From Lithodes maja (taxonomy: Eukaryota; Arthropoda; Malacostraca; Decapoda; Lithodidae), in NCBI GenBank assembly GCA_037953745.1, contig JBAKBP010000761.1, forward strand, positions 124,001-188,000: a DNA stretch of 64,000 nt, in the 5' to 3' direction. The notes under the pieces are model-generated. The model was not told where the DNA came from. It saw only the letters and a program-made list of their open reading frames with translations, and did not search any database. The translations under genes were made by a program, and so were the position numbers. Below, one piece after another: positions 31,899 through 41,578 of this stretch. Position 1 is the stretch's first letter. The number at the start of each line of letters is the position of its first letter.

Positions 31899-34800
31899 CT
31901 ACCCAGGATCATATACCCTTGAATGACCATCTGCAACCACGTTGTCACAACCGGCAATATGGCGTATGTCCAGGTTATATACCAATAACCTTAGTGACCA
32001 CCTGGTCAGCCTCATATTCCGATTGTGAAACTGGTCCAAGATCTTGAGAGGGTGATGATCTGGGTAAACTACAACGACCGGACCATAGGCTGGAACATAG
32101 ACCTCGAAATGCCCCAGCGCATCATCGTCCTTTTCACTTTCATTCATCAGGTTCTGAAACGTTGCTAGTGCATTCTTAAGTCCGTCAGGCATAACATTGC
32201 ACTGGTAGGTACTCCCGTCCACAACAAAACCACATACCTCTTTAGCACGCTCGGACAAAGTTACAGGCAACGACCACTCACGACATTCCTTATCCCTCAG
32301 ACCCTTCGTCCACACGTAATCCAGCTCTGCTTGCACCACAGGCTGTCGAGCAGGATTTATACGGTAGGGAATTAAACTGAGCCTTGCACTATCTCCAGCC
32401 TGCATGTCGGATTCTACCCCGTACATCAGGCCTGGAGAAGCAACAAACATGCGAAAGTACTGCCATAGCCTAATAAACAACTGCCTTGCACTGTCTCCAC
32501 GAACAACATGCCTAGTGCCCTCCCACAACCCAGCCGAGACCGCAGCTTCTAACCTGTAGTCTCCCTCCTTCTCCACCTTCGTCCCTAGAACAGCCAGGTC
32601 ATGAGAGGGACAATCAGTACCACCCGTGCAGTCACTCCCACAGTTCATTATTGCTAAGGCTTCCCCGCCGATACCGTACATGCGCACCCCCGCATTCCTT
32701 GTGACGACATCTGCCTGCGCAGCATCACCGCTTTCAGCGACATGGCCAGATACAGTCGGTCTATGGTAGGGCTGTTGCATTAGACTAGAGCAGCATTGGG
32801 AGGCTATGCGACGACCGGGCACTGCGATACCACAGCCGACCTTACCAATCTGCTCAATGTCCTCCTTTTGACCACCACCCTTGGCAGCCATGGGTCGACC
32901 CTGACCTGGCAACCATGCCAAGGCCTCGTCGCCCACCTTAAACCACCGAAACAACGAGGCTAACGGTCTTTTAACAGTCACATGACCTGCCTGCGGAACA
33001 TCTCGCACCGCCCGAGTTGTGAGACTCAGGGGCTCGGCACGACCAGTGGGGTATGAACCGAGCTGGTGCTGGAGTGCTGCACACTGCTGCTCAGGCAGGT
33101 GCTCTAGCACTTCCACAGCCACCAGACTCGTGTCCCCCGCCCACTGCTTCGCCGAGACATGACAATCCCTACTCTCCTCCACCTGTGCCCTACTGCCCCC
33201 CTCTCCTTCTCCACCTTGGCCGCGGCAGACCAACGCAGGGACAGTAGGCTGCTCAGGTGGTTGCCTCACAAACTCCTCCAACAGGTTCACATGACATGCT
33301 TCCCCGTCCTCGTGTTTAATCTCGACAGCACCATTACCACACTTCTGAACTTCCGGATCCTCCAACTGCAGTTTACAAATATCTGAGGGAACCAACCTGT
33401 CTAGATGCTTCCGAAGCAACCCAAATCCTTCCCCAATATCAAACTGAGCAATCCTTTTTTCTCTCCGTGTGCAACGTTGCTGCCTCGGAGTCTCTTCCGG
33501 CCCTACCTCCTCACTAGCTGTGACAGGTCCTGGGGCCTCTCCAGACTCTAACATAGGTGCCAATACTGAATCACCCAGGAGAGCCGCCGAGTCAAAACTC
33601 TTAAAACCAACTCCAGCTTTAGCCTCCTCCTGTTGATCGTTCCTCTGCTGGTCTGAAGACGGAGGACTAGGCTGTGACACTTTAGCTGCCCGAGCTCGGG
33701 TGACAGCACACGCCATGGGTTGTGCCTGGCACCGCTCGACACACTCTTGTTCTCCCCCACTCACGTCGGCCGGCCTCTCGGCAACGACTAAGGGTAGAAC
33801 CTCAGAAGCGGGCATTGCAAAGTCGTTGCCGAGAAGAAGGTCGACGCCCTCCACTGGCAGTTTCTCCACAATCCCAACATCCAATTCACGTGCCACACCA
33901 TCCACCTCCAACTCCAACCGCACCAGCGGGTATGACCGAGTTGCATTAATACCCTGCACCACTACCACCCGAGCCGCATTTATAGGGTAGCCAGTCAAAT
34001 TGTTCATCAGAGTCTGGGAAGCACCTGTATCACGCAAGACCTCTACTCCATGCTTGCGCCCCGCCCACATCACGCAACCCCGTCCTCTATGGTCGCAAAA
34101 AACATCCTGAGCAGGGTTCGAGCCTCTCAGGTGTTTCTGCATTGGCTGTGCCTCAGCCTCTGATGAACTGCCCCGGGCAAACTCAGAAGACTTCGGAGAC
34201 ACACCAATGTTGCAGGCCAAAGACACAGCTGCTGTAGATGGTTTGCTAGGACAGACTCTTGCAAAGTGCCCCTTTTCATGACAAAGATAACACTCCAACT
34301 CCCCTCTGGGCTTCCCTTGGTACTGGGAAGGGCCCGGCCCCTTCTTAAATGGGACGGTGTTAGTCTTGTGGTCAGTCTTGGTATCATAGCTCTTGTACTT
34401 GTTTGCATAATGTATATCACTAACTCGGGGGGGTGGGGTGTCACGCCCCTTGTTACCTGCCTCACTACGCTGGGCAGACCCGCACCCACGAATTAATGAT
34501 AGCCGGAGGTCAGCCATCTCAGCTGCCTCCTGTAGAGTTTTAGGGTTCTTTTCTTTAATAGTTAAAGTCATATCTGCACCAGTACACTTATAAAACTGCT
34601 CGAGCAGAAACAGCTCAGTCAACTGTTCGGCCGTCTCAGCTTTCTCAGAACGTGTCCAGTTAGCAAGTGCATCTTTTAAGTCCCGGGCATGTTCAAGAAA
34701 GGTCGCCTCCCTAGTCTTCGTAACACCCCGAAACTTCAATCGATATGTTTCTGGTTGCAACTCGTATGCCCGTAGGACAGCTCTCTTCAATACTGGGTAG

Positions 34801-35774
34801 TCAATGCAAGACTCTAAAGGCAGTGCATCATAAGCCTTCAGACCCTTACCCGTAAGTCTTGAGGAGACCAGAGCTGCCCACTTCTCTTCAGGCCAATTAT
34901 GCTCCCTACACTTCTTCTCAAAACGATTAAAAAATTCTGTGACTTCAGTTTCACTAAATGCCGGCACCAATTTGACTAAGTGAGACAAGGACTGTTCTCT
35001 TACTTGGCCCTCACGGCCCATCCGAATCCCTGTCGACTCTGCACGAGTCTTATCTAAATCTATTTGAGCACAATATTTCTCTGAGTCGTACCTAAGCTCA
35101 GCCTCATGCTTCCTGGTCTCATTCTCCGCCTCAATCTCATGCTGCTTCTCCTGCTTCCTAGCCTCAATCTCATGCCTCCTAGTCTCATTCTCCTGCCTCC
35201 TAGACTCAGCCTCAATCTCCTGCTTCCTAGCCTCATTCTTCGCCTCAATCTCCTGCTTCCTAGCCTCATTCTCCATTTTAGCAAGCTCGAGTTTAAATAT
35301 CATCTCAGGAGACAGGCCGGAAGAGGGAGCTGCCACTACTGAAGGAGGGGGGGCAAGAACTGGGGAACCACCATACGCACCGCCCGAGGGCACTCCAATC
35401 TTCCAATGCTCATCCCTCTGTGGGAGAGTGCTAACCTCCGGCAACTGAGTGGACGGCACTGTGGGAGTCGAGTGAGAGGGGATCTGGGGAGGAACCCCCC
35501 CAAACGCCCTCTCCTCCGAAACCCCATGTCGCCCACGCAACACCCAGGAAATCAGCTCCCCCTTGGACATCCCTCCTACATTGGATAGACCCAAAACCTT
35601 GGCTATCAGGTGCAAGCCATAAACATTCACCCCAGTCAGCCTCTCCTCCGTCACATGGTACTGCTTACTCACAAAAAGTCTAGCATCCTCCTCACTAGTT
35701 ACTAACGGCACCTCCTCACTTAGCATCTCTCGCTCCTCGTCAGTACTAGGGCCCGACATACTGAAGTTCACCAA
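31899..35774 (-). CDS. G1 Gag-protease with scrambled, deleted Pol (1,291 residues)
   Basis: One open frame runs from ATG 35,774 just inside the 5' LTR. Residues 1-480 are Gag, with an expanded charged coiled coil (about 165-240) and a capsid-like region. A zinc knuckle CYLCHEKGHFARVC lies at about 492-505 and the protease DTGAS motif at about 582-586. Compared with G2, the integrase core (zinc-binding HHCC and DD35E) is missing, though a piece of the region after it remains (CHVNLLEEFVRQPPEQ). Residues about 938-1126 match nothing in G2 that I can see. RT is reduced to CGFVVDGSTYQCNVMP (about 1,181) and then jumps to the end of RNase H (HFEVYVPAYGPVV, MRLTRWSL). The YLDD site is gone. All junctions keep frame. 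Gag and protease may still be made; polymerase and integration cannot be. Confidence 0.92.
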   Translation of the reverse strand: MVNFSMSGPSTDEEREMLSEEVPLVTSEEDARLFVSKQYHVTEERLTGVNVYGLHLIAKVLGLSNVGGMSKGELISWVLRGRHGVSEERAFGGVPPQIPSHSTPTVPSTQLPEVSTLPQRDEHWKIGVPSGGAYGGSPVLAPPPSVVAAPSSGLSPEMIFKLELAKMENEARKQEIEAKNEARKQEIEAESRRQENETRRHEIEARKQEKQHEIEAENETRKHEAELRYDSEKYCAQIDLDKTRAESTGIRMGREGQVREQSLSHLVKLVPAFSETEVTEFFNRFEKKCREHNWPEEKWAALVSSRLTGKGLKAYDALPLESCIDYPVLKRAVLRAYELQPETYRLKFRGVTKTREATFLEHARDLKDALANWTRSEKAETAEQLTELFLLEQFYKCTGADMTLTIKEKNPKTLQEAAEMADLRLSLIRGCGSAQRSEAGNKGRDTPPPRVSDIHYANKYKSYDTKTDHKTNTVPFKKGPGPSQYQGKPRGELECYLCHEKGHFARVCPSKPSTAAVSLACNIGVSPKSSEFARGSSSEAEAQPMQKHLRGSNPAQDVFCDHRGRGCVMWAGRKHGVEVLRDTGASQTLMNNLTGYPINAARVVVVQGINATRSYPLVRLELEVDGVARELDVGIVEKLPVEGVDLLLGNDFAMPASEVLPLVVAERPADVSGGEQECVERCQAQPMACAVTRARAAKVSQPSPPSSDQQRNDQQEEAKAGVGFKSFDSAALLGDSVLAPMLESGEAPGPVTASEEVGPEETPRQQRCTRREKRIAQFDIGEGFGLLRKHLDRLVPSDICKLQLEDPEVQKCGNGAVEIKHEDGEACHVNLLEEFVRQPPEQPTVPALVCRGQGGEGEGGSRAQVEESRDCHVSAKQWAGDTSLVAVEVLEHLPEQQCAALQHQLGSYPTGRAEPLSLTTRAVRDVPQAGHVTVKRPLASLFRWFKVGDEALAWLPGQGRPMAAKGGGQKEDIEQIGKVGCGIAVPGRRIASQCCSSLMQQPYHRPTVSGHVAESGDAAQADVVTRNAGVRMYGIGGEALAIMNCGSDCTGGTDCPSHDLAVLGTKVEKEGDYRLEAAVSAGLWEGTRHVVRGDSARQLFIRLWQYFRMFVASPGLMYGVESDMQAGDSARLSLIPYRINPARQPVVQAELDYVWTKGLRDKECREWSLPVTLSERAKEVCGFVVDGSTYQCNVMPDGLKNALATFQNLMNESEKDDDALGHFEVYVPAYGPVVVVYPDHHPLKILDQFHNRNMRLTRWSLRLLVYNLDIRHIAGCDNVVADGHSRVYDPG

Positions 35775-35955
35775 AAAATTCTCGAGACAAAAGTGTTAAA
35801 CTCCCTTATGCAAGCACTAATTACTAAATTAACTGGAGTCTCTTAAATGCTCTCCTAATTGCCTTACAAAAAAAAATATTCTTCAATATGTACGCTAAAG
35901 TACCAACAAACAAATGTTGTACAACTCTGCAAAAAATTTATACTGTTCACAAAAT

Positions 35956-35972
35956 CCTAAGCAAGGTCGCCA
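35956..35972 (-). promoter_or_regulatory. G1 primer-binding site
   Basis: Two bases inside the 5' LTR the minus strand reads TGGCGACCTTGCTTAGG. A TGG start next to the LTR is the usual form of a tRNA primer-binding site. The tRNA was not identified. Confidence 0.7.
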
Positions 35973-35974
35973 TT

Positions 35975-37820
35975 TGTTACGACCGGGCACTCGGGTACAC
36001 TAGGGCTCTTACACAGGACTCGAGTATGGCTCGCTGCCACAACGGAAACACACGATCCCAACCCCAGAGTACTGCCAGCCGAACAAAAAACGCCACTACC
36101 CTCCAGAGTTCTATCTGCTATAACGGGGTATACAAGAACTCGGTACTAGCGTTTCACACAACAGACTAATAACAAGACGGGAGTTATCTAGTCTGGTCAA
36201 CAATCAAACAAAGAAGAAAGTACTACAACACTAAAGAATAGTGTTGGCCGAAGCCGAAGTAATCCACCCTTGAACTAAGAACTTAAGAAGTCCTCCACCC
36301 TCTACTTCGGATCGGCACTATTACGTTACGTTAAACAATAGTCCTCGAGCATCAAGCAAGGAATCTTCTGATAAGTTAGATGCTTCTCGAATACTCGTAA
36401 GAAGTAAGTATCGGATTTTGAACAGCAATTTAATGAATAACTCACTGGTAATTAAAGGCTTTAAATTGACATAAGAAGAATTATAAGAATAAGAATAAGC
36501 AATAGGATATGGCAAACATTAAGAAGAAGTACTCCGACAATGCACTGGCAATAGCCTACTAAGATTGTGCTCGTGGGCCACTAATCTCTGAAGTAGCTAA
36601 GCGTGCCACGCATGAAATCAATAGTGCTTAAACAATAATATACATAAGGAGAAGCTTCAATACTATGCTGTATCTGCTGGTCGAGCAAAGTCTAGCTGGG
36701 ATATCTAAGGTTAAGAGACAATGGCTGAGCAAGCGGCTCGTAGCCTAGCGAGGTCCTTAAGACTGTGCGGCCAAATTACGGTAATTGACGGGATGCTCTC
36801 TTGAGAGATCCAGATCACTAGTATCTGGTTCTCTCCTGGCGATCCTCTCAAAGTCAAGCAAATGAGATAGCACAGTGTTGGGTGGCACAGGCAAAAGCCC
36901 TCACTCGCAACACAGTGCTAAACTCCCACGGTACACAATCAAAAAGACCCCCTAGGCTTCCCACGTCTCCGTTGCAATTGTGCTGGTTCAACCAACCTAG
37001 CACTCATAGGAAATCACAACTCGAGGAACCCTATCCCAGTCTAGCATTACCTAAACCAGCAGAAAACAGGAACATGAATAATAGTACACAGGGAAATACA
37101 TATACGAGTGCAACAAACATCAATCAATCCTATTCTAGTTGACCCTTCCAAAATAGGCTATCTAACAGGCACTTATCTCGTGAGAACTCAAGCGATAATA
37201 CTTTGGCTGACTAAATCTGCACCAAAGGGGTCATTGGTTAAAAAGGGACGAGAAGAGAAGAAAATAGGCTGTTCAGAGAGTAGAGAAAGTTCACATCAGT
37301 CGGAAGAATATCGATAGTTGCAAGGGATATGAGAGGTCGCTTTGCCTGATGAGTTCTAAAGAATTGTGGCGAGGACCTCTCCTTTTTATACTCGGCCCTC
37401 TAGTGAGCATATCGCCAACTACTAAGGACCGCCCACTAGCAATCGTTACGTAATATTCTCTCTCAATCTGGGATCGACAAAGGATTTCCCACGCGCTGAG
37501 AGGGAGGAGGGAGGAGGGAGGGAGGCCTACCCACCTCGTGGCGCGCTCACGGGCCGCCGCCACATAACTCTCTCTCTTCTCCTCATCATTACATATAAGT
37601 CCCACACACAATACTTATAACTAATGATATAAAATAGAACTCGTTGACTCAGATGAAAACAAAATACATATTTATAATACTTATAGTACAACGGCTCACA
37701 TAAACTAAGTTAGGAAACTCTACACAGACTACAGCCAAAGTTCCTGCCCTGACGATCCTAGCGAGAGTGGGGCCTGACTGGGCGTTCTGTACAGCATGCT
37801 CATACTCGACATGCGTCACA
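35975..37820 (-). repeat. G1 5' LTR
   Basis: This LTR is identical, as far as compared, to 29,567-31,412. As the 5' LTR of a minus-strand element it should carry the promoter. Confidence 0.96.
37381..37390 (-). promoter_or_regulatory. G1 LTR TATA box
   Basis: The minus strand reads TATAAAAAGG, preceded by GCCGAG and followed by AGAGGTCC. It lies about 430 bases from the LTR outer edge. The position suits a core promoter transcribing toward lower coordinates. The same sequence occurs in the 3' LTR at 30,973-30,982. Confidence 0.6.
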
Positions 37821-38748
37821 GAATCAATATACTATATCTACCAGGAGACAATATCAATAGCATTGGAAAACATTTACAACCTGGATTGTAGAGTCAGGGC
37901 AAACCGATGCCTCAGGGGCCCTGATCTTCAAATACCTAGATTATTTATTTGAGCAGAAGCACTTTTCCGTTGTTACTTTGAAAAATCACTTATCTGCCAT
38001 CAGAACTCCTTTCTTTGATCTCACTGGTCTCTCGATACCGCAGGCGGAGGAGAAAGGGTTTATGAGGGCGTGTTTCAAGCTACGCCCACCACCACGTCAG
38101 CTCATGCCCACCTGGTCGCTAGATAAGGCCTTATCTTTGCTTCAATCGCGCAAATATAATAATGCGCCGGATTTTGATTAACTTTTAAAGAAGGCTGTGT
38201 TCCTGATGGCTTTATCTACAGGAAATAGGGTCTCTGAGCTGGCGGCGATGAGCAACGAACCTAATTGCTTTAGGTTTGGGAGACTGCATGACAATGTCCA
38301 AATCGCGCCGTCTCCTACATTTATTGCAAAGAATGAGCACTCGATCTGATCATGTTTTCTCAGAATTTTTTGTTCCGGCGTTAAAACGCGGACACACACA
38401 TCATATGTTATGCCCAGTGGAGGCCTTAGCTAAGTTTATGAGGGCAGCTCACCCTCGACAACAAGGTTTTCTGTGGGTGAACCAGCCAGGTAATCGTGTT
38501 ACTAGAAGAAAATTAGCTTCTCTGTTAGTACGGTAGATGTTATAAAAGAAAGTAATCCCAGCGTGGTGGGCAGGGCCCACGACATCAGGAAGTGGGCCGT
38601 CTCTCTTAGATTTTTACACAAATTCTTGATAGAAGACATTGCCAACACTCAATTGTGGGCATCCAACCATACTTTTCTAACACGATACCTGTCGGTCGCT
38701 CTGGACAAGTCAAAGCGTACCTGTGTAGCCTTACGACAGAAGGTCTAG
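37821..38748 (+). pseudogene. DIRS-A tyrosine recombinase
   Basis: The gene starts on the far side of G1 and continues to 38,746. The N-terminal core-binding part shows KYLDYLFEQKHFSVVTLKNHLSAIR. The catalytic part has the first arginine in STGNRVSELAAM, the HxxR box in HDIRKWAVSLRF and a likely nucleophile tyrosine in NHTFLTRYLSV. Stops and frame breaks near 38,178, 38,350 and 38,535 inactivate it. In DIRS elements this enzyme integrates the circular DNA instead of a DDE integrase. All catalytic boxes are still visible here, unlike in DIRS-B. Confidence 0.85.
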
Positions 38749-38981
38749 TAGGCTCTGTGCTATTGATTGTTTAAGGTTAAGGCGAGAAAAAGGGGGGGGG
38801 GGTGCTGAATAGTCCAAAGCCCCACTAGGACCCCTTCCGCCGGAGATGTGATAAATCACGAGCTGTGATCGAACTGGTTTTACAGTTCAAAACTTTGATT
38901 TTACTTTTAAGAAATCTATCATAGTTGCAACTATATAGGATTACCAGAATGTACAAACATATATAAACTGTACAAATATTG
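38749..38981 (+). other. DIRS-A 3' noncoding region with poly-G
   Basis: A run of 11 G (38,792-38,802) lies about 50 bases after the recombinase stop, followed by GTGCTGAATAGTCC. Equivalent G runs occupy the same place in DIRS-B, C and D. Downstream, CACGAGCTGTGATCGAACTGG and GTTGCAACTATA parallel DIRS-B. MITE M5 interrupts it at 38,982. Confidence 0.75.
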
Positions 38982-39090
38982 TTAACCTCTCCACTGCGTA
39001 CCCCCTATAGTATACAGCCACCCCTGTGCGGAGGTATTTAGATGGTTTCCTTCACTCAAATCGTCATCGTACCATAAATATCATTAATAC

Positions 39091-40452
39091 CATAGGTGGG
39101 CACTAACGCGATAAAGTAACGCGATAATGTAACGCGTTAACGATTTCGGGTTAACATTTATCGGATAAATTTTTTTCCAGCTTTAACGAATAAACGGTAA
39201 CGTCGATACTTTTTGTTCCAAAATAGTGATAATCGTTAATTAATTGCCAAACAGGCAGAAATCTGCAGAATAGTCAATAAATAGGTAAACTAAAAGCCGA
39301 ACCGAACCCTCGTAATTTCTTCTCCACCCATGCGGGCCGCTTGGGGGGTCACGTGACCACGACGCACCCTCGTTCCTCCTCACTCTCCAAGCAGCTCTCG
39401 TCGCAGTAACATCTAGCAGTTCCCCGTCTCGTATACTTTTGTGTTACAGTGTTCAACGTGTTTCTCGGCTTGCTCCTTCACATTATTTATTATTATATTT
39501 GCATTGAATCACTATTACTAGTGATCATGTCGTCGCAAGATACTGTGTCGCAATCGGTGCCCGCATTGAGCGGATCGAACCAAGATTTAGAGTCTAATGA
39601 CTCATGAGCCTGAGGTGACGCCGATGGTGACTGACGAGGTTCGGTCACCCGACTCACCCTGGCCATTCCTTGGCAAGTGGGTAGCCTATAAGAGGTTAGT
39701 TGGTGACAACTACGTCTTTCAGTGCTTGTCCTGCCTCCCCAAGATCACTGAATTGAAGGTGCACAAGGGCACCAAGGCCAACATTAAAAGCCACTTCAAC
39801 CGGATTCATCCTAACAAGATAAAACTGGTTGAAGAAGCTTGCAAGGTTGGCGGCCACAGCTGCAGGACCAGGACTTCATTCGAGCAGTCAGCAGACGGCG
39901 GGGCAAATACTAGCAAGAAGCGGCGCCAGATGTCCATTGCCGAGACCTTTGGCATCATAGCCCAGGGTAGCTCCGTCCTGCAGTCCTCCGTCGATAAGGC
40001 CATTGTCAGGTTTGTGGTGGACAACATGCTGGCGCTGCAGATTGTTGACAGCGAGACCTTCCGGGGCCTTGTCAGCGTCCTCAACCCTAATAAGGAGGTA
40101 CCCTCCAGGAGACATCACTAAATCTGAAAATCATCTAAATGATCTTCTACTAAATCAAATGAAGTGTCAGGTGTTTTTTTTTCTAATAAAATAATGATAG
40201 CATTGCTGCATTTAAGATTTTTTATTTAAAATATGATAAATATCCATATCTTCGATAAATAACGATACTAACGAAGTAACGATATCGTTATCGAAAGGAT
40301 CGGATTTAGCGATTTAACGATTTAACGATTTAACGGTTAACGAGCGATAAATGTATCGCCGGTTAACGGTTAACAGTTAACGACGTTAAGGTTTTCGTTA
40401 ACGAAATAACGGTTAACGAAGTTAAGGTTTTTGGTTATCGTGCCCACCTATG
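39091..40452 (+). mobile_element. hAT-type DNA transposon, 1,362 bp, nonautonomous
   Basis: Ends read CATAGGTGGGCAC on both strands, a 13-bp perfect terminal inverted repeat. Flanks are an 8-bp duplication ATTAATAC (39,083-39,090 and 40,453-40,460), and removing the element restores the M5 sequence. The 8-bp duplication is diagnostic of hAT transposases. Subterminal regions carry many TAACG and CGTTAAC repeats (39,105-39,200; 40,290-40,440), likely transposase-binding clusters. The internal coding region holds only the start of a transposase. Confidence 0.92.
39597..40121 (+). CDS. Truncated hAT transposase: BED zinc finger
   Basis: The 174-residue frame contains a BED-type finger at about residues 25-65 (FLGKWVAY...CLSC...HFNRIHP: aromatic residues, C-x2-C, and H-x4-H). 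A linker leads to a hAT N-terminal block (VDNMLALQIVDSETFRGLVSVLNP). The catalytic DDE core and the C-terminal dimerisation region are absent. An ATG at 39,527 opens a short frame that ends at 39,604 just as this frame begins, so a small frame break may hide a longer N-terminus. BED fingers bind element ends. A DNA-binding fragment without catalytic core could act as a repressor, which is inference. Confidence 0.8.
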   Translation: MTHEPEVTPMVTDEVRSPDSPWPFLGKWVAYKRLVGDNYVFQCLSCLPKITELKVHKGTKANIKSHFNRIHPNKIKLVEEACKVGGHSCRTRTSFEQSADGGANTSKKRRQMSIAETFGIIAQGSSVLQSSVDKAIVRFVVDNMLALQIVDSETFRGLVSVLNPNKEVPSRRHH

Positions 40453-40974
40453 ATTAATACTTATCCATATGCGCCTATTTTACGTTGATTATAAAGGTAT
40501 TAACCTGTTACAGCAATAAAACAAGTGGAAACAGCGTTTGACTGGTCAAAATTGGCAACAGAGGCCGGGAGTTGTAATCATCGAGTGTGAGCCAGCCTCC
40601 CGCTCCTCCTCCTCCACTCCTCCCCACGTCTGGAGAGAGACTGTCGATCGATACTCTCTCTCTCTCTCTTGCACTCGCTTGGTAACACATACAAGCACAG
40701 CTTGCTTATGAATCGCTATTGATAGCACGAAATATATCGACGAAATAAGGGAAATAGAGAGAGAATAGGTGATAATTGAAGGGGTGGGGGGTGGGGGGGG
40801 GGGAAGGAGGGGATGTGGAGGAGTGATATTTGCCATGGCCAAGGGGCAAAACAAAATAGAAAAAATTGATACTGGGCTGATTTAAATGTTTTTTTTTTAG
40901 GCCTTGGATTATATAAGGAGTTCCGCAGCACACCGGTAGGCCTTATATAAGGAGATCCGCACTTGCTGGGTTAA

Positions 40975-41068
40975 GGTTAGAACAAAACTTTAAAATGTTA
41001 TACGGCTTATTTTTTGTCCTGAGGTTAGGGTATTGTCACGAATGTGCCCCTCCAGTCTTGGTACTCAG
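40975..41068 (+). other. DIRS-A 3' noncoding remainder
   Basis: After M5, AT-rich sequence leads to CACGAATGTGCCCCTCCAGTC, the conserved lead-in to the internal complementary region in DIRS-A, B and C. Confidence 0.7.
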
Positions 41069-41177
41069 GCAATATCGTCAATGATGAAGGGGCCACTATT
41101 AAATTATAGGTTTGATTCCCGGAGGGAAGTAATGAAAACCTAATATTTAGTAGGGCCCCGTAATCATTGACGATTGC
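41069..41177 (+). repeat. DIRS-A internal complementary region
   Basis: This segment, read on the minus strand, equals the last about 75 bases of DIRS-A's right end followed by the first about 40 bases of its left end, joined at TAT. It is also an imperfect palindrome (ATCGTCAATGAT at one end, ATCATTGACGAT at the other). In DIRS1 the corresponding region is proposed to template the circle junction. Confidence 0.88.
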
Positions 41178-41241
41178 ATAGCCCTCCCATCCATCCCCTT
41201 CCCATTCGTTGATTTCTATAGTTGTATCTTGGTATATCATT

Positions 41242-41578
41242 GAAGGAAGTTATGGCCGCTAGGGGGCCTGCATATAAAAGTCACGCACAGGAAATCCACA
41301 CATGGAAGGCCATAATATAACAGATATTAAATTAAATTTTTATTTTTTATTTTCTACAAAGTTTTTTCTGTAGGGTACCCAATCATAAGACGATTCCATA
41401 AGAGAATTAAGCATGCACTTATGAAGGAGTACTCCCTGACCCTTCCGCGGGGGAGATTCAAAACTGCTGCCGAGGGTGTTGAAGGGAGACTATTATATTA
41501 ATAGGCAATATCGTCAATGATTACGGGGCCCTACTAAATATTAGGTTTTCATTACTTCCCTCCGGGAATCAAACCTAT
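41242..41578 (+). repeat. DIRS-A right inverted terminal repeat
   Basis: This 337-bp segment is complementary to the left repeat at 23,476-23,777, plus a terminal extension of about 35 bases (TTAGGTTTTCATTAC to CAAACCTAT) absent on the left. The asymmetry matches DIRS1. Confidence 0.9.

Larger units (their letters stand above)
29567..37820 (-). mobile_element. G1: recent Ty3/gypsy element, internally deleted
   Basis: Two 1,846-bp LTRs flank a 4.56-kb interior that codes on the minus strand. LTRs end TG...CA and are flanked by GAAT. In the stretches I compared the LTRs show no difference, and their spacing is a constant 6,408 bases throughout, so there are no indels. Priming site and polypurine tract are in place. 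The single long ORF lacks integrase catalytic parts and the RT active site. G1 therefore looks recent but nonautonomous, mobilised by a partner such as a G2-like element. It sits in DIRS-A's recombinase gene. Confidence 0.95.
38982..40974 (-). mobile_element. MITE M5 (family M), split by a hAT element
   Basis: TTAA at 38,982-38,985 and 40,971-40,974 bound it. Discounting the hAT and one 8-bp duplication it is about 615 bp. The right end ends CTTGCTGGG before TTAA, and the interior has the ACAGCAATAAAACAAGTGG block and a GA/TC microsatellite. It is diverged from M1 and M2. It sits in the DIRS-A 3' noncoding region. Confidence 0.82.
23476..41578 (+). mobile_element. DIRS-A: DIRS1-like tyrosine-recombinase retrotransposon with nested G1 and M5
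   Basis: The element runs from a left inverted terminal repeat (23,476) through a leader, ORF1, RT-RNase H and tyrosine recombinase to a 3' noncoding part, internal complementary region and longer right terminal repeat (ending 41,578). Gypsy G1 and MITE M5 with its hAT are later insertions. Without them DIRS-A is about 7.9 kb. It interrupts MITE M4 with no clear target duplication, as expected for recombinase-mediated insertion. Ends share a TAT trinucleotide. RT catalytic residues persist, but frame breaks and insertions make the copy inactive. Confidence 0.88.

Noticed and set aside
29572..37820. G1 as an endogenous virus with envelope
   Set aside because: No envelope-like frame exists between the pol remnant and the 3' LTR, so it is treated as an LTR retrotransposon.
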